DNA from: Plazaster borealis
Taxonomy: Eukaryota; Echinodermata; Asteroidea; Forcipulatida; Labidiasteridae
DNA: 64,000 bases
Direction: 5' to 3'
Assembly (NCBI GenBank): GCA_021014325.1
Contig: CM037462.1
Location: 15,458,135-15,522,134, forward strand
Below, in pieces: positions 1-10,082 of this stretch. The first letter of the stretch is position 1, and each line of letters starts with the position of its first letter. Below the pieces are notes generated by a model that was not told the DNA's origin, did not search any database, and was given only the letters and a program-made list of their open reading frames with translations. The translations under genes and the position numbers were made by a program.

Positions 1-3000
1 GAAACTCGGCAGCTGACCTTTTAAAGGCATCCAGATATGACCTCGTGTCACGACCCCAAGGGGCATGGAAGCACACTAAGGTCGGCGACCTCTTGACCTT
101 TGGCCTGATGATGTCACTTTCAAAATTGTCCATGGTTAGGATTGGTATGGACGACAGCCTGACACTAAGGAACATTTTCAAGTCTTCAATGGCAGACTCG
201 GTCCCTTCAAATTTATGGAATTTGGTCTCGTCATTCTTTTCTGAAAAATATCAAATTAAAATTAAATACTTACAAAATACAAATCAAAATATATTAAATT
301 ACATATAGAAATTTTATACGCTTTAACATTTGGTAGTGTCACTAACTTTGTGTACAAATCAGGCCCACTTCACACAAATTGGTACCAATGGCTAAGAAAG
401 GTCTAGGAGCCATTCAGATTAATCGGTTTTTAACAATTTTGATATTTTTTCAAAATTATTTTGACCCACCCCAAATTTTTTTTTTTTTAAATATTGACTG
501 ACTATTTAATATACCCTATACACTGGAAAACAGAGTAATGCTCAAATAAAGAAGATATTTAAAAAAAAATACATTGGCGTGGCGTGTCATGGCCGAGCAG
601 ATAAGAGCACCAGACTCAAGCTCTTGTGTTTCTGATCAGCAGAGTGTGGGCTCGAGTCCCGGTAGTGACACTTGTGTCCTTAAGCAAGACACTTCACCAT
701 AATTGCTGCGTCCTTTGGATGGGACATAAAGCTTTAGGTCCAGTGTGTTGTGTAATGCAGGTAAAAGAACCCGGTGCACTTATCGCAAAGAGAAGGGGTT
801 CACCCCATTGTTCCTGGTTTGATCAGCAGCATATTACGCCACAGCACCTTGTAAACCATTACATGGTGCTATAATTAGTATTAGTATTATTATTATTATT
901 ATTGACAAATAGGGAGACCACCAACATAGGGCTTGATATTTCAGTTGGTAGAGCACCGGTACATTAATCTGGAGGTCGCTTCAGTTCAATTCCCAATCTA
1001 GTCAAATTTGTCTTTGTTCAACCCAAAATTAGTTAAAATTTACCCAATCAGTGGTTTATTTCTAATCAATTTGATGTAAAATTGAATTGTTTTCTGTACT
1101 TTGGTTCATCCCTTTCAATAAGATTTCATGGTATGAAAATTGAAGATTTGGAAGACATACCCTTTTCTTCAATGATGATGAAGGCTGGAAGTTTAGCAAC
1201 CTTGTAGTCTTTCATCAACTTGGCAGTCTCTTTAGACCCCGGGTGAACCATCAAAACACCAACTCTACTTGTGAAAAGTTTTTTTATCTAAACAATTTAC
1301 AGATAATAGGGGGAAAGAAAACATGCAAAAATTAGTACCAGCTCGGTGGTGAAGCAGTAAGACACTAGAGTTATTATACAGGAGTGGTAAGGATAAAAAA
1401 CATTGTTGTTTAATTTTTGTCTGAAAGCTTACTGATTATAAAGATCATACTAGAACCATTTTTTTCTGTGAAATATTTCCCTCTGAAATGAAGTCATATT
1501 CGAGAAAACTGTATCTGAAAACCTAAACAAAAAAAGGACAATGTGTTTGCATAATGAAAATTGTGCAGGGTTTTTCACTATTTTCTCCTGACTCACACAA
1601 CGGATTAAGCCAAAACTTTCACAAGTTTGTTATTTCATGTATATGATTGATCACACAAAACGTGAACACTGTCTGTGAATATTTTGTCAGCTCTACCAAT
1701 CCATAATACCTTACACTGTAAGCTGACAAAGGTGTTTGAGACTTACATGAGGTGCTCAGACTAGGGCTGGACCGAGTTTTGACCCCTAGAATGACGCGGA
1801 ACGCACCTCTGCAAAATGTAGCATTATCACCATTTTTCGGGTCAATTCCTTTGTGTACATTTTGACTCCCAGTATGGCGGACAAGATAGATGCATTGTAA
1901 GTGTGCTGCGCGTAATGCAAAGGGGGTGAATACAGTGCTTTGTCACACATGGTGTTGGACAAAACTAAAAATTACTTCATCTGAAACACTCCATGATGAC
2001 AAGGTGTGTAAACAAATTCGGTTAAAGAATCTCAAAAATTCCAAGTTCCCTATTAAGACCTAGCCAAAAGCACAGAAAATATCTCCTGTGATTTAACCCT
2101 TTCATGCAACATTTATTTTAGTGATAAATTGGTCATATGGACACATTAATTGTATCGGGTTTTTTTGCAGATGGCGACCCCCCCAAAAAACAGGTCAAAA
2201 TAGCACCCTCAAGAGTCCTCTATCCAATTCTGAAAACTGCGTGGCCGTGTAATCTTTCTTTTTTGTTTCACAACTATTTTTCTGAAGGGATTTAAACTGG
2301 TCGCTAGCGACCAGTCGGTGCAGAAAAGAGTTAAATCGAGCAAAAAGAAAATAAGCTACTATCATCATCCCAATTTACCTGAGTGACCTGTAACTCCACA
2401 TCAAAGTGGCTCTTTGCATCTACAAGGGCAATAAGAACTAACTCCACCTGCAGATTCTGCAATGCTGCTTGGCTAAACTCTGGAATTTTTGTCTTGACTT
2501 TGGCCACCTGAAAACACAGTCAGGGTAGTCAAGGTAGTTGAAAGATAGTTAGTTGAAAAGCAATTGTAAAGGGTCTTGTCAAACTTAATCCAGGACAGGT
2601 AGTCGGATAACAATTCTCCGATGTCAAATTTTTGTTGGATTTCCGTCGGACTGTATCAGTTCTCCGATGCACTAAAGACATGCCCTATGCCAATGCACCC
2701 CGCTGAGCACTTTGAGTGGTTTGACTGGCTGATTAAATGTAGTATAAACAAACTTGCAGTTTTGGAGTGATCTGTAAGGTTTGGAGGTCATTATATTTAA
2801 CTACTAAGATGTGTAGTGTGAATTTTTAGTGAGACACATAGAGACCTCCTGCTTGTTTTCCAGTAGATAGCGATCTAAGTCTCTGCTGATTGTAAACAAA
2901 TGTAACCCGAGGCACTGTGAACTTCTCCCATGTTTTCTCCGGCACCCATTTTCGAACAAGGTGAATTAACGGTGGGTAAAAAACCTTGTCCTGGACGGTA

Positions 3001-6000
3001 CTTATCGGCTGGTTGTTCTGGACTAATTTTGACAAGGTCTCTAACTATACCAGAGGTAGCAATGTTTGCCAGTATTATCAATGCAGTGGTGGACACTAAC
3101 TTACCAGTTTTGCAAACCACTGATGAAGAGCCTTAGGTTTTCCTGGTCCATTATAAGTTGCAGGAACGGCAGTCCCAATGAAGCATTGTAAACAGGGAAG
3201 AGTGTCTGGTATGTTGACTCCCCTTGTAGTCTGTGAAATGGACAAGGTAAAACGCAAACAGTGAGGTTTAACATGGTGGAGGATTGACAGCAATATGTGT
3301 GTGATTTCAATGTGTGATCTCTGTAGTTCTTACCTCCTGATGCTACTCTCTACCTGTATAAGACAACTATACATCCCCTAATGGAGTACATTTGGGCTAA
3401 GGCTTCAACCATGTCATTTATCTTTATTAGATAGAGTGCGGAAGCATATTGTTAATCTTGTTGGTGAAGGGTTGGGATCAATGTTACAACCTCTTTTCCA
3501 TCGTAGGTCTGTAGCCAGCCTTTGAACGCTTGGCTGCCAACCTTTTCTACAGATATTTTCATGGTAAAAGTGCCACCAGTGTTTCTGACAAGGTTTCTCC
3601 TATCAGGGTGTTTGAGCATGAAACCAGGCTTTCTGCTTGTTCTCACCCATACACTTTCGCTTTGCTAAGATGTAGAACAACAGCTTTTTTCCAAGTACTA
3701 CATCTTTTTTGGAACTCTTTGCCTGGTGTTTCCCTCCATCCTACAATCCAGGCTGCTTTTCAGCTCCCCTGAGTTATTTTCATCTGCGTATTTTTAAATT
3801 TTTTTCTTCTTGTAGCTCCTTACCAAGAGTGGCATTTAGCCTTGTTTGCAGCAAGCTTGCATAAAATAAAACCCAAAACAAAAACATGCCTTAGAAGTTT
3901 TAAGGCCACAATCCAAAGGTTTAGAGATGTAGGTAATAAGCTGCAATCAGAAAACAACTTCCCGCTGTGACCGCAACATTCACGAACGGACACCAGCCCT
4001 CAAAAATCTGAGAAAATGATTTATGCATGAATCGTTTCTCAGATTCAAATGTTTTGGGGTGAAAAGTTATCCAACCCATATTACTTCAAAGGGAATCCTT
4101 ACTCAAAATAATTTACTATCAACAGCTGCAGTGCTTCTCATCATAAGTTGTTATGGTGATTAATTTTGGGAGTAGTTAATAATAATAATAATAGGTTCTT
4201 ATACAGCGCACAAATCCTAGGTGCTAGATCAAGGCACTGTGAAGATGGAACACGAGTTAGAATCGATACAGTTCTGTTTTGAGCAATTTCTTAAATGTAG
4301 CAGCTGGGGTAGAAGAGCGGATTGTAGGGAAGATCGTTCCAAAGGCAGGGGCCAGTATAACTAAAGGCACATCGGCCAACAGATTTGGAGCAGGTAGGAT
4401 CATTCAAGGTGAGTGGATCACGAATTGATCTTAATGTAAGCTTGTAATTGTGTTAACTCCACACTCCCCTAGTCTTAGAAGCCAACAGGTACCCCACCAT
4501 AAATCCTTTCATTGCCCCCACCCAGATGACAGTGTCTACACTGACTGTCTGGGACTTTCACAAATATGTACCTTTTTATGACCTATAGACCACCCTCACT
4601 GACCATGCCTTACTGACACTTCCTGCATGTCAGTGACCAGTCTCTGCTCCATATACAGTAACCAAGATATATATATAATGCCCTTAAATGTTCCATCTTT
4701 AGATTATTCTTCTCTCTTCTGGACTTACATGTATAGACAGACCCTCCCTGGTTAGCCCAGTGCCAAATCTGGCACTGTGGCCCAATCCAGTGTTTTCCTC
4801 TTTTCTGTCTACTCTTGCTTCTTAAGCATTGCTCTTCTAGATAAATGTACTCTTGTTAAAGCCGACAGTTGTGAAATAAAACTCCTGTTTGATAGCCCAG
4901 AGTTAACAGTCTTGATGAGCTTTATTTGTGACACCCTCAATTTCTTAAGTGTTACATTAGTCTACTATCACGGTGATAAAATGATATGAGCCTAGAAAGG
5001 TAAGATGGAGCCTGGTTACCAATCTACGACCCTACCTTAAAAGAAAATGTTTATCTTTTAAAAACCGACTTTCACCTTTGATTGATTGAGGAATGTACCA
5101 TGCCTCCATGATCTATACACATATTTATCACTACTTTGGGAGTTTGCTCTTTTCCAAAGTCTCTGTAGTTGTGTTTCTAGCTGTGAGGCAGATCCTGCAA
5201 GAAGGGAGAGAAAAACTATAGATTATCAGTCTGACTAAGAAGCAGAATTCCTTCAAGAGGCTTTTGAGTAACAGGGATGAAGTTTGCTTTTGAAGGTATC
5301 GTACACGTTTGGTAATGACTCAAAACAAATATTAGCATAAAAACTTACTTGGTACCAAGCATTAGAGAGCTGTTGATAGTAAAAAAAACATTGTAGGAAA
5401 AGACTCCCTCTGAAGTAACATAGTTTTTGAGAAAGAGGTAATTTCTCACTAAAATAATAAAAACTTCTTGCCAGAAGTTTTTATTCTTATCTGAAAGCAC
5501 ACAAATTTGTACAACAAGGGTGTTTTTCTTTCATAATTTTCTTGCAACTTTGATGACCAAGTGAGCCCAAATTTTCACAGGCTTGTTATTTTATGCATAT
5601 GTTGGGATACACCAAGTGAGAACACTGGTCTTTGACAATTTCCAAACGTGTTCAGTGCCTTTAAGGCATCCTTGGTTTCATTACCAACAATTAAACCTTC
5701 AGAGATCATTAATTTTTGTATAAACGATCACAATACGCCCAGACCTGGCTGATATTGTTGATTTTGTCACTCAATTTGTGTCAGTGAAATTGGCTGCCGC
5801 TTCCCAGGTTGTATCGTAAACTTGGGTGTGATCCCTGGCAACACGGCATCTAATTAATGTACAACTTCTGATTGGCACCACTGAACAAAGATATTGAAAA
5901 AATAGGGAGACCGCCAACATAGTGCTAGATAGCCCAGTTGGTAGAGCACCTGCATGTTAAACTAGAGGTTCAAATCCCGCCCTAGTCAATTTTTCTTTGT

Positions 6001-8594
6001 TCAACCTGAAATCATTTAAAATTTACCCAGTCAGTTTCCCTTGTGGTTTAGGCCTATATCTTGATATAAAGATAATAAAAAATGGAAATTTGGTTTTGTT
6101 TAAGAAATTTAGATACCGTACTATGTTTACTCGGGAAACAATGTTGGGAAAAAAGTCAATTATTGGGGACACGGGTCCGCACATTAATCTCTTTGAGTCA
6201 ATGGAAGTAAGGGAGCGTCTCCGAAGTCAGAACGTTAGGAATGTTCTAATTGGATCAGAAGTATTCTGTTGTGGCTGGACTGTTCTGCAAGGTCGTGGTC
6301 GTGCGATACAGGACCTCGTCTTCGGTTCAGTCTTTTATCGCATGGCCCTGCTGGTTTTAAATGAACGATTAAGACCTCGTCCCACTCTTTTATTCCCTTA
6401 ATACAACTCCGAAAATTTTTACCTTGTTCTTTAAAGAGCACACAAACTGGGTGATGAATGGACTGCCTTACATAATAACTTAAGACAGCTTCGTTGAAGA
6501 TAGGTAAGAACTTCTGCTGGTGTGAAGGCTCAGTGTGATTCCCTTTGACATCTTGAGTAACTGTATCTTCATCACTGGCTGTAGAAATCAATGAGAAAGC
6601 TTTCAGTCTTAGGACCTGGTCACATGAGGTAATTTTTACAGGCAACCTGGAGGCAACCAACTGCAGATCTAGACCCAGTAACTGGGGAGCTGTACTCCTT
6701 TTTCAAAATTTTGACATTATCAGTCGTACTAGCGCCCCAGCGTATCAAAGTATATTCCTCGAAGTTTCTTCAATTTAGACGGGTGCCTTGCCTCAACCGT
6801 GATAACAGGGCGGTTGAGGCAGGACACCCGTCTAAAATTGGACAGGTGTCCTGCCTCAACCACGCTGTTATCACGGTTGAGGCAAGGCACCCATCTAATG
6901 TTCATAGTTATTAGTTGACCCTGCATAGCTGGCTGAGAGTTGGCGTGATGGCGATTTTACCGATTAGATATGCTCAGATGGACTTCACAAAAATCGTAAA
7001 TTTGCAGCACAAAACAAAATCGTGAGTACATTTAAATGCCTGATGTTGCATCGTAGACATATCAAGAAGCCAGTGAGTAGGCGTATATAAAGCTATTTTG
7101 TTAGGTATTTTTGTCGTTCTGAGGCATTTTTTATTGCGAATTATATAGCAAATTGAAGAAACTTCGGGGAGTATACTTCGATACGCTGGGGCGCTAGTAG
7201 TCGTAGTAGTACGACCGATAACGTCAAAATTTCGAAAAAGGAGTACAGCGCCCCAGTTACTGGGTCTACTGCAGATCATGCTTTGCTAGAGAACCACTTG
7301 CACTTGGTAGCACATGAGTAAACTTTCAAACCATGTCTTACGAACGATCCCCCCACACAGCGAAAAATGACCTACATGAATTGGCACGGAGCGGCCACGA
7401 GAGGGCGCCTCAACACAGCTCATTATATGACGTCATGGATATGCACCTTTTAAGGCAATTTTTATGAATGAAATTGCGGCGCATGCGCTGTGGTTAGCGT
7501 CCTGACCTCTGTACATGCATCCTTTCGACAGAGTAATCCAAGCGTTTCAGAACGATCCCAAAATCATAGGATTTGGCAGTTACTTCGATTTTTTACTGAA
7601 TATTTTTGATTTCAACCTAAAGATCAACAACTGGCAGATTCGTACCTGATTTTTGGAGTCTGGCAAGTCATATTTTCATTGCATTTTTAGTGAGAAACGG
7701 CGCCACTGTCACAAAGTGTTCGTGATACATTTAAGATTTATCGGCAACGTGTATTATATGCATGGGGTGAACGTGGGGTAGCGTCATGCGATTATGCATG
7801 AACTGGACCGGGGTTTTGAAGTGCGTTTGTGGTGTGCACGGTGTACATGCGTGGTGTGTATATTGGTGCGCTTACGTGTTTGTGTTGACCGTGGGCGGGT
7901 TGCGACCAGCCTACGTGTGTGCGTGGAGCTCCACGGTGCGTGGGGGTTCCCTTACGCATTTGCCCATGATGTCACGAGCTCAGCAGAGCGGAGAGCCAGC
8001 CAATGAGCGCCGTGCTGGCTTGGCACTGTGCCGTGTCTATCCGTGTTGCACAACACATGGGGGATTTTTCGCTGTGCCCCATCAGGTGAACATTCATGCC
8101 TTTTCTTCTCATGTTCTTGGAGATTGCCTGAAACTGGTTGCCTGTAAATTGCCTCTTGTGACAATGCCCTTACACACATTAACCATCTAGTCTTGTTTTT
8201 GAACTTTTCATCAGTTCGTTGGGTTGCTGGCCTAAAATTAAAAGTTTCGAACTTTTGTAGGAAACATTCTTTCACAAAATCATTATCATTCCATTACTTT
8301 TTTTTATTTTTTGGGGGGAGATTATTTTAAAGAATGCAGGGTTCTGACAATACTTTGACTTTTGAATATTAGAAAGACTACAGTTTTACAGTTTCAAAGT
8401 TATTGTTTGTGTTGTCCGGAAACTGGACTAAACAAAATTCCAATCCAAGAAGTTCTTCTTTGAGTTTGACACGTAACAACATTAGCGATGTACATGTACA
8501 AGGAAATTGATACTTCAAAGATATATGTACCTTGGATAGAAGAATGGAAGAGGAGAAGCAAACAAAAGGTGCCCAAACGTTTCATCCTCAGCAT
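1..8594 (-). CDS. Secreted/ER multi-thioredoxin-fold (PDI-like) protein, 5' part of gene, seven exons
   Basis: I assembled exons 8594-8531, 6578-6423, 5194-5076, 3230-3105, 2507-2379, 1287-1161 and 240-1 (running off the window). Every junction has GT donor and AG acceptor and the phases agree throughout, giving 320 residues plus one base. Residues 1-21 are a signal peptide (MLRMKRLG, then a run rich in Leu). Three thioredoxin-like modules follow: about 40-155, about 156-275 with a cis-Pro context AKLPAF near residue 232, and one starting near 270 with APWGRD at 300-305. In a PDI that last motif would be APWCGHC; both cysteines are replaced, so this module should not do thiol exchange. From family knowledge, redox-dead modules in ER proteins of the TXNDC16/ERp90 type bind partners or clients; that assignment is a guess. 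The C-terminus, including any ER-retention signal, lies outside the window. The start is the first in-frame ATG before the hydrophobic stretch. Confidence 0.75.
582..905 (+). repeat. tRNA-derived SINE with tRNA-Leu-like head
   Basis: The first 85 bases resemble a tRNA-Leu with anticodon-like CAA and a long variable arm. There is a pol III A box TGGCCGAGCAG (590-600) and a B box GGGCTCGAGTCCC (648-660). A tRNA-unrelated body follows and the element ends in a (TTA)n tail at 879-904. It lies in the last visible intron of the PDI-like gene, on the opposite strand. Functional tRNA is unlikely because the body and tail are retained and the acceptor stem is imperfect. Confidence 0.75.
912..1080 (+). 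repeat. Second tRNA-like SINE family, diverged copy
   Basis: It starts AGGGAGACCACCAACATAG, then has an A-box-like TTCAGTTGGTAGAGCACCGG and a decayed B box, and ends with TTACCCAATCAGTGG. It is the same family as the better-preserved copy at 5903-6045. It sits directly after the (TTA)n tail of the preceding SINE. Confidence 0.6.
1370..1740 (-). repeat. MITE family 2, copy a
   Basis: The reverse complement matches the elements at 19483-19783 and 22248-22622, including the tract around CACAACGGATTAAGCCAAA, the CACTGTCTGTGAATATTTT core and ends related to AAAGGTATTACAGGATTGG. It lies in intron 5 of the PDI-like gene. Confidence 0.6.
1741..2378. other. Intron 5 sequence without recognised features
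   Basis: Intronic sequence between MITE family 2 and exon 5 of the PDI-like gene. I see no coding exon, tandem repeat or inverted repeat here. Confidence 0.5.
2826..3035 (-). other. Unrecognised 69-residue open frame in intron 4 of the PDI-like gene
   Basis: An open frame ending in VSH then stop, rich in basic and aromatic residues (WVPEKTWEKF). It lies on the same strand as the host gene between exons 4 and 5, but the exon 4-to-5 junction is already in phase without it. I do not recognise it. It could be a transposon fragment or chance. Confidence 0.2.
3390..3780 (+). pseudogene. Degenerate 3' end of a non-LTR retrotransposon reverse transcriptase
   Basis: Frames on the plus strand give pieces typical of the C-terminal tail of LINE reverse transcriptases: HRRSVAS, then YRYFHGK, SHPYTF, RCRTTAFF and LFWNSLPG. 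The pieces are spread over more than one frame, so the copy is frameshifted. Only the last 100 or so codons are present, as expected for 5'-truncated LINE insertions. It is antisense to the host PDI-like gene and lies in intron 3. Confidence 0.65.
4180..4440 (-). pseudogene. Degenerate 3' end of a second LINE
   Basis: The minus strand reads CAFSYTGPCLWNDLP, which resembles the conserved C-terminal block of CR1/L2-type elements (compare FSSAAPRIWNSLP in the LINE at 52557-54698). It is followed by an ALYK-type end and a short (TTA)n run at 4180-4194, which would be the 3' microsatellite tail. One stop interrupts the frame. It is a dead fragment in intron 3 of the PDI-like gene. Confidence 0.55.
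4441..5075. other. Intron 3 sequence without recognised features
   Basis: Mostly unique-looking intronic sequence upstream of the exon at 5076-5194. No tandem repeats or convincing open frames. Confidence 0.45.
5292..5664 (-). repeat. MITE family 1, copy 1
   Basis: The ends are inverted: AAGGTATCGTACACGTTTGG on the left, and CCAAACGTGTTCAGTGCCTT on the right. The interior has conserved blocks CTCCCTCTGAAGTAAC and TTTTTGAGAAAGAGGTAATT. Full copies also occur at 21913-22254, 23309-23634 and 30579-30948, and a truncated one at 24364-24434. It lies in intron 2 of the PDI-like gene. Confidence 0.8.
5903..6045 (+). repeat. tRNA-like SINE, second family, best copy
   Basis: A box TAGCCCAGTTGG (5930-5941) and B box GGTTCAAATCC (5968-5978) are both recognisable, in a tRNA-like head starting GGGAGACCGCCAACATAG. 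The 3' part ends in TTACCCAGTCAGTTTCCCTT, a segment also present alone at 17868-17905. It lies in intron 2 of the PDI-like gene. Confidence 0.7.
6670..7268. mobile_element. 599-bp inverted-repeat transposon with 9-bp TSD (Mutator-like)
   Basis: Identical 9-bp copies CTGCAGATC flank it at 6661-6669 and 7269-7277. The terminal inverted repeats are over 100 bp (left starts TAGACCCAGTAACTGG, right ends CCAGTTACTGGGTCTA) with a few mismatches. A 9-bp TSD with long terminal repeats is the signature of the Mutator/MULE superfamily. There is no transposase, so it is non-autonomous. Confidence 0.75.
6774..6899. repeat. Internal hairpin next to the left terminal repeat of the Mutator-like element
   Basis: The left arm begins AGACGGGTGCCTTGCCTCAA and the right arm is its near-perfect inverse ending TTGAGGCAAGGCACCCATCT. 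Each arm is about 60 bp, with GTGATAAC and GTTATCAC close to the middle of each arm. It may be a separate foldback element inserted in the larger one. Confidence 0.7.
7356..8076. mobile_element. 721-bp element with CACAGCG termini and 5-bp TSD (possible Transib/RAG-like)
   Basis: The termini share 13 perfect inverted bases, CACAGCGAAAAAT, and are flanked by the pentamer CCCCA at 7351-7355 and 8077-8081. From family knowledge, Transib and RAG-like transposons have CAC-starting ends and GC-rich 5-bp TSDs. The first seven bases differ by one from the recombination-signal heptamer CACAGTG. No transposase is seen. The flanking run of C makes the TSD less secure than the others in this window. Confidence 0.5.
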
Positions 8595-8774
8595 GCAGGA
8601 TACAGGTGGTGAAGGAAGGAAGGAAACTTGAGTTTCCGGGGCGAGTTTCCGCTTCCTCGCCACAACAAACACTCATGGATTTGATTATCCTCTTGAGGGC
8701 GCTCTAAATGGAGCGATTTTATTGAGATACACAGCTCTGAGCGATTTGCGATCGCGGGTGCATCACACTATAAG

Positions 8775-8914
8775 GCCGTATCCGAATTGGCGGCTACGGC
8801 TACGGATACGGCTGTTGTTAAGTGTGTTGCTAAGGACGTCCTATACTTCAACGCACGATGACGCGGCGATCCAGCCGTAGCCGTAGCCATAGCCGCCAAT
8901 TCGGACACGGCCTA
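8775..8914. repeat. MITE family GGCCGTATCCGAATTGGC, copy 1
   Basis: A 140-bp element with inverted ends GGCCGTATCCGAATTGGC and GCCAATTCGGACACGGCC, continuing into CTACGGCTACGG repeats on each arm. It lies upstream of the PDI-like gene start. The inverse orientation occurs at 30089-30228. Confidence 0.75.
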
Positions 8915-9227
8915 ATAAACTCCCATAGCAACCAATGCTTAATGCTAAAATAATGTCATTTTTCTGCGACACATGCCATGCATGATAAAATACCGTGACA
9001 ACAAAAAGGGGGACCAGGGGAGGCGGATGGCTGAAAAAGTGTCTCAAATCAAAGCTATGACAAGAGTGACCCACTAACTTGCATTCCCGCCGTGCTTCCC
9101 GCTAAAAAGAAATAAGCCAACCTGATTGGTCTATGAATCCCAAGCAGAATGAACTTTTAAATACTCATTATTTCATCTGGACGTAGCGCACTCGTGATTG
9201 GCTGCCCGAGAATATCAGACCCACAAA

Positions 9228-9412
9228 ATCTATATAAATAGCGCCACCAACCAAACTGCTCATTTTGTGCCAACATATAGGCCTACACCACTGCGCACGC
9301 CCAGCATAAGCGGACATGACCATGTACACAAACCAATGCACCCACTGCCGGCCCCAAAGACACAATATTGGACAATCCCGCAAGCATGCACACGTCAAGC
9401 AAGGAATGAACG
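9228..9412 (+). promoter_or_regulatory. Possible TATA promoter and short first exon, divergent from the PDI-like gene
   Basis: TCTATATAAATAG at 9229-9241 looks like a TATA box, and about 180 bp downstream is a good donor, GAAC|GTAAGT, at 9411-9412. No in-phase downstream exon could be found, so this is weak. Confidence 0.25.
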
Positions 9413-9489
9413 TAAGTGCTGAGTATAAAACATTTTATCATTAAAATGATAAAAGGAATTATCGTGTACCGGTATAGGACCTATAGGCC

Positions 9490-9673
9490 TACTGCACAAA
9501 TTGGGGTGTTAAAAGTGACACCATGGGTGTAGTTGTAAACATTATAGATACCCAACAGAGAATCAAGTAATTAACATCTTAACAACCATGGTGTACATTT
9601 GTATTGTTTTTTGTGTATCTATATTTGACAACACCCATGATGTCAATTTTAACACCACAGTTTTTGCAGTGTA
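9490..9673. repeat. MITE with ACTGCA/TGTGGTGTTAAAA ends
   Basis: The left end (ACTGCACAAATTGGGGTGTT) and the right end (AACACCACAGTTTTTGCAGT) are inverted copies. The inner arms also pair, for example ACACCATGG and CCATGGTGT. About 184 bp, no coding capacity. Confidence 0.65.
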
Positions 9674-10082
9674 AACGATTGGTGTCCAACAAGGAAGGAG
9701 AAACCAGGAAATAATAACCATTAGTTGGTTTCCTGAAAGAAGGTGATGTTGACAGAGAAGTCTAATCTAAATTTGTATCTTGCAAGCGTAATTATTTAAT
9801 AAAAGGTAGCCGTTCATTTGAGTGCAATACGGCTTCATTAAACGCCAACCTGACAATGAGTAATTGCCACTACAATACAAGTACAAGATGCAGCTGTCAG
9901 TACAACACACCCACCGAAGGTCAAGCTACAGCAATACCGGAACAGTTTTATTTATTAATTTGCAAACAAAAAAGAAAAAACCCAATCATCACCACAAAGA
10001 GTGAAAATTTTACTTTAACAAAATGTGTTGAATGCGCAGAAATGTACAATCCACATACACCTTTAGCTTTCTAGAGTTGTGA

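Larger units (their letters stand above)
6611..8170. mobile_element. Old MITE (ends AGGGCATTGTCACAAGAGGC) split by two later insertions
   Basis: The left end AGGACCTGGTCACATGAGGT with TTTTTACAGGCAACC matches the inverted right end AGGGCATTGTCACAAGAGGC with AATTTACAGGCAACC. Once the two elements at 6670-7268 and 7356-8076 are removed, about 230 bp of host MITE remain, which is a normal MITE length. It lies in intron 1 of the PDI-like gene, starting just outside exon 2. Confidence 0.55.

Noticed and set aside
582..665. A functional tRNA-Leu gene
   Set aside because: The tRNA-like part is followed by a SINE body and a (TTA)n tail, and the acceptor stem is imperfect.
1161..1267. A shorter exon 6 of the PDI-like gene using the acceptor at 1268-1269
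   Set aside because: Its phase does not match exon 5; the acceptor at 1288-1290 adds IKKLFTS and matches.
6235..6660. A single 141-codon exon of the PDI-like gene
   Set aside because: The donor at 6422 and the strong acceptor at 6579-6580 give in-phase joins on both sides; the rest of the frame is intron and MITE sequence.
7786..8190. A 134-codon plus-strand frame
   Set aside because: It runs across the right end of the CACAGCG element into older MITE sequence, with Cys/Val/Trp-rich low-complexity content and no domain.
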